64,000 bases of DNA from assembly GCF_002744755.1 (NCBI RefSeq), contig NZ_KZ319299.1, forward strand, positions 1 through 64,000. The letters are read 5' to 3'. The notes beneath the pieces are model-generated. The model had not been told where the DNA came from. It searched no databases and saw only the letters and a program-made list of their open reading frames with translations. The stretch is from Leeuwenhoekiella nanhaiensis. Its GTDB lineage: Bacteria; Bacteroidota; Bacteroidia; Flavobacteriales; Flavobacteriaceae. Shown here piece after piece: positions 54,887-62,428 of this stretch (within the stretch, counting starts at the first letter, position 1; each line of letters starts with the position of its first letter). The position numbers and the translations under genes are program-made.

Positions 54887-56053
54887 ATGGCATTTGAAAA
54901 TTTGCTTCCGGTCTCTGATGCGCTTCTGGCGCAGGCCGGGTTATTTAATGAGCAGCGGTTATTCAACCAACTTAAAATACACTCCAGGGAATCAGGTTTA
55001 CCTGAACTCAACGAACTTGATGTGGTTTTAATTGGTGTTAGAGAGCGTCGTGGTGCAGTAGAGGAGCTTGAGGATTACCTTGATTTTTCCGCTGTGCGAA
55101 AAGCTTTTTACAAATTGTTTCCGGGTAACTGGCACACCAGGGTGGGCGATCTGGGCGATCTGGAAGCCGGTGATCAACTATCAGATACTTATTTCGCACT
55201 CAAAGAATTGGTCAATTCGTGCGTAAAAAACGACGTTATCCCTATTATTTTAGGTGGGAGCCAGGATCTTACCTATGCCTTGTACCGTGCTTTTGACGAT
55301 TTAGATCAGATGGTAAATCTGGTCAGCGTAGATAGTCGTTTTGATTTGGGTAACAGCAGTTTGCCTATAACCCACGAGTCTTATGTGGGTAAAATCATCG
55401 TAGAGCAACCTTACAACCTTTTTAATTATTCCAATTTAGGGTACCAGACCTTTTTCAACAGTCAGGAAGAAATTGACTTGATGGAAAAACTCTATTTCGA
55501 TGCCTTTAGACTGGGTAATTTAACGAGTGATATAAGCAGAATTGAGCCTGTGATGCGTGATGCAGATATCGTAAGTTTCGACCTTTCTGCGATACAGGCA
55601 GATGTGCTTGGGTTTATGCATCCGGAGCACAGTAACGGTTTTAACGGGCGGGAATCCTGTGCGATTGCGAGGTATGCGGGTTTGAGCGACCGGGTGCGGG
55701 TATTTGGGATTTTTGAATACCTGATCACTAAGGAGGCTAGTGTTTCCGCTTCGCTATTGGGGCAGATGATTTGGTACTTTATTGAAGGCGTGAATTATAG
55801 AATGAACGAGTCGCTTTCTAATCGTGACGAGGATTTTCTGCATTACAACGTGCCTGTTGATGATGAGATGTTGAGCTTTTACAAAAGCCGAAGGTCAGAC
55901 CGCTGGTGGATTGAAATTCCTTTTTTAGAAGGCGTTAATACTAAATTAAAAAGGCATACGTTATTACCTTGCACTGAAGAAGATTATGTAAACGCTTGTA
56001 ATCAGGAGATTCCGGAGCGCTGGTATAAGGCAAAGCTTAAGAATGAAATATAA
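54887..56053 (+). CDS. Arginase/formimidoylglutamase-fold protein with degenerate metal site
   Basis: Protein of 388 aa with the ureohydrolase fold order. In arginases six residues hold two Mn ions: His in GGDHS, Asp-His-Asp in DAHxD and two Asp in SxDxD. Here the matching segments are GGSQD (His to Gln), VDSRFD (His to Arg) and SFDLSA (second Asp to Ser), so three of six ligands are lost. It would be annotated as formimidoylglutamase, but that activity is doubtful. Position between topA (3-bp gap) and gldK points to a link with gliding/type IX secretion or only to shared transcription. Confidence 0.8.
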   Translation: MAFENLLPVSDALLAQAGLFNEQRLFNQLKIHSRESGLPELNELDVVLIGVRERRGAVEELEDYLDFSAVRKAFYKLFPGNWHTRVGDLGDLEAGDQLSDTYFALKELVNSCVKNDVIPIILGGSQDLTYALYRAFDDLDQMVNLVSVDSRFDLGNSSLPITHESYVGKIIVEQPYNLFNYSNLGYQTFFNSQEEIDLMEKLYFDAFRLGNLTSDISRIEPVMRDADIVSFDLSAIQADVLGFMHPEHSNGFNGRESCAIARYAGLSDRVRVFGIFEYLITKEASVSASLLGQMIWYFIEGVNYRMNESLSNRDEDFLHYNVPVDDEMLSFYKSRRSDRWWIEIPFLEGVNTKLKRHTLLPCTEEDYVNACNQEIPERWYKAKLKNEI

Positions 56054-56094
56054 TTAACAATTTATTTAGATTTTTTGGTAATTTTCGGGAAAAA

Positions 56095-56126
56095 ATTGCT
56101 TTTTAGCATTTTTATAGATAGGTTTA
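56095..56126 (+). promoter_or_regulatory. Candidate promoter of gldK
   Basis: ATTG (56095-56098), 20 bp and TAGGTTTA (56119-56126; one mismatch to TAnnTTTG) lie 34 bp upstream of the gldK start. Confidence 0.5.
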
Positions 56127-56159
56127 CCGTCTCAAATCTAGATTTAACATAATTAACCT

Positions 56160-57533
56160 ATGAAGAAGTTTCTTGCAATTATTGCAATTGCGAGCTCGTT
56201 GATTGGTTGCGGTCGGAATGATCGCGGTGAGCTTGTTGGGGCAAAAGGCAAAAAGTGGAACCCTGAAAAGCCCTACGGAATGACATTGGTTTCCGGCGGT
56301 GCTTACATTATGGGTAAGAGTGATGATGACATCGCTGCCATTAAAGATGCGCCTACCAAGACGGTTACAGTCCGCTCGTTCTACATGGATGAAACCGAAA
56401 TTACAAATTCAGAATACAGACAGTTTGTTCAATGGGTGCGGGATTCAGTTATTCGCGCACGTTTAGCTATTGAAGCAGATCTTATGGGTGAAACGCCGGG
56501 TAATGACGGTATTGGCGAGTACGCCTTTATGGATTACGATCCGGATGATATGACTCCCTATGAGCAATATATGTATGACAATTACTATAGTTTGAGTGAT
56601 GATTACAGCGATCGTAAATTAAACTGGGATATTGACCTTATTGAAGACCCTATGGATTATCCTGATGAGTCTTATGTAATGGTTATGGATTCCATGTACA
56701 TTCCGCTTGAAGAGGCCTATAATGGTCAGCGTACCATTGATGTGGAGAAATTGATTTTCAAGTATAAATACCTAGATGTTGAGGCGGCTGCCCGTAAAAA
56801 GAATGGTTCAAGAAAAGACTTCATTGTAACCGAAGAAACTAAAATTTACCCTGATACCACGGTTTGGATTAAGGATTTTGCATATTCCTACAATGAGCCG
56901 ATGCACAATGATTACTTCTGGCATAGCGCTTATGATGATTATCCGGTTGTGGGTGTGAGCTGGCAACAGGCCAAGGCATTTTGTCAATGGCGTACAGACA
57001 ATAAAAACTCGTATAAAAAACAACGAGGGCAGGAATTGGTTAACCGTTTCCGTTTGCCAAGTGAGGCAGAATGGGAATACGCGGCCCGTGGTGGTCTGGA
57101 AGGAGCTACTTATCCGTGGGGTGGACCTTATACCAAAAATGACCGGGGTTGTTTTATGGCAAATTTTAAGCCTTTGCGTGGTGATTATGCTGCAGACCAG
57201 GCGCTTTATACGGTAGAGGCTGATGCTTATGAGCCTAATGACTACGATTTATACAATATGGCTGGTAATGTTTCAGAATGGGTGGCTTCATCCTATGATC
57301 CTAACGCCTATGAATATGTTTCTACAATGAACCCCAATGTTAGCGACCCGCTAAACGCCCGTAAAGTTGTGCGTGGAGGTTCATGGAAAGACGTTGCTTA
57401 CATGATTCAGGTAAGCACACGTGATTATGAATATGCTGATTCTGCCCGAAGCTATATCGGTTTTAGAACCGTACAGGATTACCTTGGTGTAGATCAGGAT
57501 GTAAATATGCGTAATGGTGCTTCGCGCCGCTAA
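56160..57533 (+). CDS. gldK: Gliding motility/type IX secretion lipoprotein GldK
   Basis: Protein of 457 aa with a lipoprotein signal (ASSLIGCG). It has the FGE-sulfatase (SUMF1) fold: GGAYIMGKSDDD...RSFYMDETEITNSEYRQFV at the start and RLPSEAEWEYAARGG...YPWGG...NVSEWVASSYDP...VVRGGSWKD at the end, separated by an acidic Tyr/Asp-rich insert (about 105-200). GldK and GldN form the periplasmic ring of T9SS under the outer membrane. It heads gldKLMN. Confidence 0.95.
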   Translation: MKKFLAIIAIASSLIGCGRNDRGELVGAKGKKWNPEKPYGMTLVSGGAYIMGKSDDDIAAIKDAPTKTVTVRSFYMDETEITNSEYRQFVQWVRDSVIRARLAIEADLMGETPGNDGIGEYAFMDYDPDDMTPYEQYMYDNYYSLSDDYSDRKLNWDIDLIEDPMDYPDESYVMVMDSMYIPLEEAYNGQRTIDVEKLIFKYKYLDVEAAARKKNGSRKDFIVTEETKIYPDTTVWIKDFAYSYNEPMHNDYFWHSAYDDYPVVGVSWQQAKAFCQWRTDNKNSYKKQRGQELVNRFRLPSEAEWEYAARGGLEGATYPWGGPYTKNDRGCFMANFKPLRGDYAADQALYTVEADAYEPNDYDLYNMAGNVSEWVASSYDPNAYEYVSTMNPNVSDPLNARKVVRGGSWKDVAYMIQVSTRDYEYADSARSYIGFRTVQDYLGVDQDVNMRNGASRR

Positions 57534-57599
57534 TTAACCCTAATATATTTCCCCAAATATATCTTAACCTAATTTCACTTAATTTAAAAATCCTTAAAA

Positions 57600-58250
57600 A
57601 TGGCAAGCGCTAAAACAAAAAAGAAATTATTGAACATGGCTTACGGCCTTGGTGCATCTGTTGTAATCCTTGGAGCATTATTTAAAATCTTACACTGGGA
57701 GTTAGGCCCCCTCAACGGAGGTACTCTTCTGGCTATAGGTTTGATTACAGAAGCTCTTATTTTTGCTCTTTCTGCATTTGAGCCTGTTGACGATGATTTA
57801 GACTGGTCACTGGTTTACCCCGAATTAAAAGGCGAATTGGCTGTAGATAAGCCAAAGAAAAAAGAAGAATTAACAGAAGCAAAAGGCTTATTGTCTGAAA
57901 AGCTTGACGCGATGCTTAAAGAAGCTCGTATCGATTCTGAATTGATGAGTAGTTTAAGTACCAGTATCCGTAGTTTTGAAGGAGCAGCTAAAGGTATGGC
58001 TCCAACTGCTGAGGCGATGAATTCTACTAAAAAATACAGCCAGGAAATGGCACTTGCTGCTGCACAAATGGAGTCTTTAAACAGCCTTTATAAAGTTCAG
58101 GTTGAGACTGCAGGTCGTCAGGCTGAGATTAACAACGAAGTGGCTAACAATGCCGGTAAGTTGAAAGAGCAAATGGAAAGTTTAGCAACAAACCTGTCAT
58201 CACTTAACGGTGTGTATGGTGGTATGTTGTCTGCAATGAGCAAAAGATAA
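57600..58250 (+). CDS. gldL: Gliding motility/type IX secretion protein GldL
   Basis: Inner-membrane protein of 216 aa. Two N-terminal helices (LNMAYGLGASVVILGALFKILHW and GGTLLAIGLITEALIFALSAFEP) are followed by a cytoplasmic coiled-coil region. The Glu in helix 2 (LITEALIFAL) is the residue type implicated in proton use by the GldLM motor. Gap to gldK 66 bp. Confidence 0.95.
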   Translation: MASAKTKKKLLNMAYGLGASVVILGALFKILHWELGPLNGGTLLAIGLITEALIFALSAFEPVDDDLDWSLVYPELKGELAVDKPKKKEELTEAKGLLSEKLDAMLKEARIDSELMSSLSTSIRSFEGAAKGMAPTAEAMNSTKKYSQEMALAAAQMESLNSLYKVQVETAGRQAEINNEVANNAGKLKEQMESLATNLSSLNGVYGGMLSAMSKR

Positions 58251-58293
58251 CTGAATTAGTTGATATTCATTAATTCAGTAGAAAACTAGCACT

Positions 58294-59826
58294 ATGGCAG
58301 GAGGAAAACAAACCCCAAGACAGAAAATGATTAATTTGATGTATCTCGTGTTTATCGCGATGCTTGCATTAAATATGTCAAAAGAAGTGCTTTCAGCATT
58401 TGGTCTACTTAATGATAAGATAGCCGAAGCGAATGTCACTTCAGAACAAAGAAACCAGGCTTTTATGGCTGGTTTGGCTGCAAAAGCCTCAGAACAACCC
58501 GCTAAATACGGGCCTATTCAGGAGAAAGCGCAAAAAGTTAGCGAACTTTCCTCAGACTTGGATAATTACATCGCCAATCTGAAAGCAGAGATGGTAGCGA
58601 CTCTTGAAGATCCTAAAGATTACGAAACTCAGGATAAAACTGACTTTTTAGATCAGCGATTTTTTCAGGGAGATAACCTAAGCGAAGAAGGAAAAGCCTT
58701 TAAAGCGAAGATCGAGAATTTCAGAAATGAAATGATCGCATTGACTGAAAAGGATTATCCGGCAATTGCTGAGGAGATCAAACAAAAATTTGAGACCAGT
58801 CCTGTAGAGAATCGCGACGGTAAAGAAGTAGAATGGTTGAGCTATAATTTTGAAGGCTTCCCTATGATTGCTTCCAGAACTAAGCTTACTCAAATGCAGG
58901 CTGATATCAAGACCACTCAAAGTGAGCTTTTATCTGCTATGCTTGCAGGTGAGCAGGCTGCCCAGTTATCTATGAAAAATTATCAGGCTATTGTAATTCC
59001 GGACAAAAGCGCTTTTTTCTCAAGTGAAAACTTTAAGGGGAAAATTGTTTTAGGTCGTTATGACAATACGTTGAACTTTGATAAAGTTATTGTTAACGGT
59101 AAAGAAGTGAAAGCATCAGCAGGTGAGGTAAGTCTTGAATTTCCTGCCGGGGCAGTGGGAGAACGTTCAATTACAGGTGAGCTTCAATTTAAAGAAGGAG
59201 ATTCTGTAGTTACAATACCTATTTCTGATACCTACGCTGTTATTAATAAGCCAAATTCTGCAACCATTTCTGCAGATAAAATGAATGTGGTATATCGCGG
59301 TGTTGATAACCCGATGACCATTAGTTTTGCTGGTGTTGCTGATAATAATGTTTCGGCAAGTGCACCGGGTCTGTCAAAAGGATCAGGAAGCAGCTATGTA
59401 ATGAGACCGGGTCAGGGACGCGAGGTTACTATTAGTGTTTCCGGTACTATGGCTGATGGAACTAAAGTGAGCGACTCTAAGCAATTCCGTATTAAAGATA
59501 TTCCAAACCCTATCGGAACCGTACGTGGGGAAGATGGTATACTAAAAATGCAACGTAATTCGTTAGAGATCTCAGAGATAGGTGCTGCCTTACCTGATTT
59601 CGACTTTGAGTTAGGCTTGCGTGTAACCGGGTTTAAATTTAATGTACCGGGGCAGCCTACCGTTCAGGTAAGTGGGAACAGACTAGACTCGCGGGCTAAA
59701 GATGTTTTACGTCGTGCTCAGCGTGGAGAAACGGTACAAATATTTGATATCGATGCTCAGATTTCAGGCAACAGTACTTACAGACTTAAAAAAGTGTCGC
59801 CTGTATTGATTGAGCTTACCAATTAA
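58294..59826 (+). CDS. gldM: Gliding motility/type IX secretion protein GldM
   Basis: Protein of 510 aa with one N-terminal helix (MINLMYLVFIAMLALNMS) and a long periplasmic part made of four Ig-like domains. With GldL it forms the rotary proton motor that powers secretion and gliding; the C-terminal domains reach the GldKN ring. Length agrees with the family. Gap to gldL 43 bp, to gldN 5 bp. Confidence 0.95.
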   Translation: MAGGKQTPRQKMINLMYLVFIAMLALNMSKEVLSAFGLLNDKIAEANVTSEQRNQAFMAGLAAKASEQPAKYGPIQEKAQKVSELSSDLDNYIANLKAEMVATLEDPKDYETQDKTDFLDQRFFQGDNLSEEGKAFKAKIENFRNEMIALTEKDYPAIAEEIKQKFETSPVENRDGKEVEWLSYNFEGFPMIASRTKLTQMQADIKTTQSELLSAMLAGEQAAQLSMKNYQAIVIPDKSAFFSSENFKGKIVLGRYDNTLNFDKVIVNGKEVKASAGEVSLEFPAGAVGERSITGELQFKEGDSVVTIPISDTYAVINKPNSATISADKMNVVYRGVDNPMTISFAGVADNNVSASAPGLSKGSGSSYVMRPGQGREVTISVSGTMADGTKVSDSKQFRIKDIPNPIGTVRGEDGILKMQRNSLEISEIGAALPDFDFELGLRVTGFKFNVPGQPTVQVSGNRLDSRAKDVLRRAQRGETVQIFDIDAQISGNSTYRLKKVSPVLIELTN

Positions 59827-59831
59827 AATAA

Positions 59832-60728
59832 ATGATTATGAGAGGCCAGAAGCTTTTAACGCTTGTTTTGTGTTTGATAATGGGAGGTTTGAGCAGTTAT
59901 GCGCAGACTAACATTCTCAATGCAAAAATGCCCGGCGAGATGTTTGAAAAAACCGAAGGGCAACGGGAGTTGGATAACGACAAACCCCTTCCTTATGGAT
60001 ATGTAGACAGTCGCGATGTGCTGTGGGGTAAGAATACCTGGGAAATTGTTGATCTTGATGAGCGCATTAACTTCCCTTTGTATTATCCTATAGATACTAA
60101 TAATATCGGTTCTGACCGTAGGCCCTTATATGATGTTTTGGTAAAAAATGCCAGAGAAGGCAAGCTTGATATTTATGCCGATTCTTATTTTAATCAAAAG
60201 ATTGCCTTAGAAGATATCTCAGCGGCTTTATCAAGAGTAGATACTACAGATTTGGGTATTGAGCAAATCAACGCGGGTTATGAAGTAGACGAGCAGTATA
60301 TAGATCGCCGTGATATTTCAGCAGCAGATATTGAGCAGTATTGGATTCGTGGATATTGGTACTTTGACAAGCGTCAGGGCGAACTTAAATACCGCCTTAT
60401 TGGTATTGCTCCTGTAGCACCAGACGTTAACTTTATTGATGATGAAGATCCGGTTATGGTGCCCTTATTTTGGGTGTGGTATCCTACAGCTCGTGAAATT
60501 CTTCACGAAGCCAAGGTTTTCAATCCGCAGAACTCGGCTCAGCCTTTATCTTTTGATCACCTCTTAAACTCAAGACGTTTTAACGGTGTGATTTATCAGG
60601 TAGATAACATTCAGGGTGACCGGGAGGTAAAACAATATATTGCAGATAACGCAATGATGCAGTTGCTAGAATCGCAGCGCATCAAAGAGCAAATCCGCAA
60701 TTTTGAAATCGATATGTGGAATTACTAA
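59832..60728 (+). CDS. gldN: Gliding motility/type IX secretion protein GldN
   Basis: Periplasmic protein of 298 aa with a signal peptide (LLTLVLCLIMGGLSSYAQ). Family stretches DSRDVLWGKNTWEIVDLDERINFPLYYP and VWYPTAREILHEAKVFNPQNSAQPLSFDHLLNSRRFNGVIYQVDN are clear. It forms the T9SS ring with GldK. A strong terminator closes the operon behind it. Confidence 0.95.
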   Translation: MIMRGQKLLTLVLCLIMGGLSSYAQTNILNAKMPGEMFEKTEGQRELDNDKPLPYGYVDSRDVLWGKNTWEIVDLDERINFPLYYPIDTNNIGSDRRPLYDVLVKNAREGKLDIYADSYFNQKIALEDISAALSRVDTTDLGIEQINAGYEVDEQYIDRRDISAADIEQYWIRGYWYFDKRQGELKYRLIGIAPVAPDVNFIDDEDPVMVPLFWVWYPTAREILHEAKVFNPQNSAQPLSFDHLLNSRRFNGVIYQVDNIQGDREVKQYIADNAMMQLLESQRIKEQIRNFEIDMWNY

Positions 60729-60751
60729 AATGAAATCTCACAAATAACATT

Positions 60752-60779
60752 AAAACGCCTTTCTTAAGGCGTTTTTTTA
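60752..60779 (+). terminator. Terminator of the gldKLMN operon
   Basis: AAAACGCCTT and AAGGCGTTTT form a perfect 10-bp stem around TCTT, followed by a T-run. Confidence 0.9.
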
Positions 60780-60874
60780 TGGGCATAGCTCAGGTCAGGT
60801 CAAGCCGGATTTTGTTTTTATTCTATTGCTTTATTTTGATTCTTTTAATTGGAGGTTTGTTTATTTTGTAACCT

Positions 60875-61930
60875 ATGAAAACGGTTGATTATATAGTTGT
60901 GGGTTTTGGTCTGGCAGGAATGGCTTTTTGCGATCAGCTTGAGCAGCATCAGAAGTCTTTTGTGGTGTATGATGCTGATTTTCCTGCAGCCAGTAAAGTT
61001 GCAGCGGGTCTCATAAATCCGGTAATCCTTAAGCGCTACACCATTCCCTGGAAAGGGGAGCAACAGTTTGATAAGGCGCTTTCCTATTTCAAGCGAATTT
61101 CTGCTGCGCTTCGCGTAGACGCAGTTGATGCAATGCCTGTACATAAGGTATTTTCTTCGGCTGAAGATCAAAACAATTGGTTTGAAGCAACAGATAAACC
61201 CATCTTAAACCGGTTTTTAAAGGATGATCTTGTACGTAGTTCACCAGAGCCGGTTAAGGCTGAATATGGCAAGGGAGAGGTCTTAGAAAGCGTGCGTATT
61301 CGTATCCCGCAATTGCTTGAGACATATGCCGAAAAGTTAAAAGATCAGGGCCGGTTTGTTGCTGAGCCTTTTGAATACGATGCAATAGCGTTTGAAGAGA
61401 ATCAAACGGTGACTTACAAAGGCATAAATGCCAGGGCTATTATCTTTGCGGAAGGTTTTGGGCTGAAAAACAACCCGTATTTTAATAAGCTTCCGTTAGT
61501 AGGAAACAAGGGGGAATATTTGATCATTAAAGCTCCTGAACTTCAGTTAAAGCAGGCTTCTAAATCCACATTTTTCATAATTCCGTTAGGAGATGATTTG
61601 TATAAGGTAGGCGCGACGTTTAATTGGGCCGAAAAAGACAGTAAAACAACTACAGCTGCCCGGGAAGAACTTCAGGCTTATCTTTCAAAAATACTGTTAT
61701 GCGACTATGAACTAGTAGATCAGGAAGCAGGTGTACGACCTACAACGGGAGACAGGCGGCCTTTACTGGGTAGGCATCCAAATTATCCACAACTGGTTTT
61801 GCTTAATGGTCTAGGAACTCGCGGGACGATGATGTCGCCTTATCTTTCAGAATTGCTGTACAATCATTTGGAAAATGATATTCCACTTGATGATACCGTT
61901 TCAATATCCCGATTTCCTAAGAAGTTTTAG
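60875..61930 (+). CDS. FAD-dependent oxidoreductase (DAO family)
   Basis: Protein of 351 aa with the FAD-binding loop VDYIVVGFGLAGMAFCDQLEQ and the DAO-type C-terminal motif GVRPTTGDRRPLLGRHPNYPQLVLLNGLGTRGTMMSPYLSELLYNH. This family oxidises amino acids or related amines (DadA, glycine oxidase, MnmC C-terminal half). The substrate cannot be told from sequence. Its 3' end overlaps the convergent DUF983 gene by 14 bp. Confidence 0.85.
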   Translation: MKTVDYIVVGFGLAGMAFCDQLEQHQKSFVVYDADFPAASKVAAGLINPVILKRYTIPWKGEQQFDKALSYFKRISAALRVDAVDAMPVHKVFSSAEDQNNWFEATDKPILNRFLKDDLVRSSPEPVKAEYGKGEVLESVRIRIPQLLETYAEKLKDQGRFVAEPFEYDAIAFEENQTVTYKGINARAIIFAEGFGLKNNPYFNKLPLVGNKGEYLIIKAPELQLKQASKSTFFIIPLGDDLYKVGATFNWAEKDSKTTTAAREELQAYLSKILLCDYELVDQEAGVRPTTGDRRPLLGRHPNYPQLVLLNGLGTRGTMMSPYLSELLYNHLENDIPLDDTVSISRFPKKF

Positions 61931-62309
61931 CCTTTTCTTTATCGTAGTTGAAGAAAAAGTTCACCCATATATTTCGGCTTAAGCGCATTATAACCGGTGC
62001 CAAAACGAAAAGAACTCCAACGATTACCAGGAACGCGGTAAGCAGGCTAGAGCCCAGAAAGTAATAGGAAATGATAAAAGCCGCTATTGCAAAGGCCACA
62101 CCTACCCCATAGCTCACATACATTGCCCCGTAAAAGAAAGAAGGCTCAATTTTAAATTTGGTATGGCAATGCGGACAATGTTCGTGCATTTTGAGGGTTT
62201 CCGTCAACTTATACGGATTGGGATTTTTGTACATGCCCGCCTGTTGACAAACCGGGCAGGTTCCTGTAAAAATGCTGTATAGCGGATTTCCCTGTAGGAT
62301 TTTTTTCAT
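61917..62309 (-). CDS. DUF983 membrane protein with two CxxC motifs
   Basis: Protein of 130 aa. The N-terminus holds GTCPVCQQAGMY and HCPHCHTKF, so a zinc ribbon is likely, followed by two hydrophobic helices (YVSYGVGVAFAIAAFIISYYF and LLTAFLVIVGVLFVLAPVIM). DUF983 has no defined function. A -7-like TATTTTTG (62314-62321, minus strand) lies only 4 bp before the start codon. Confidence 0.82.
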   Translation of the reverse strand: MKKILQGNPLYSIFTGTCPVCQQAGMYKNPNPYKLTETLKMHEHCPHCHTKFKIEPSFFYGAMYVSYGVGVAFAIAAFIISYYFLGSSLLTAFLVIVGVLFVLAPVIMRLSRNIWVNFFFNYDKEKAKTS

Positions 62310-62401
62310 ATTCCAAAAATACGGGTTTCGGCTTTCACAGTGTGTGATTTTAGTTACAAAAAAGCGATTGCTTTTGACTCGGCTAATCGTGTATTTAATG
62401 G

Positions 62402-62409
62402 TAACTTTG
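62402..62409 (+). promoter_or_regulatory. Candidate -7 box of the ABC-F gene
   Basis: TAACTTTG fits TAnnTTTG exactly and lies 19 bp upstream of the start. A -33 box at normal spacing is unclear. Confidence 0.4.
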
Positions 62410-62428
62410 CCGCTTTAAAAATAACAGT

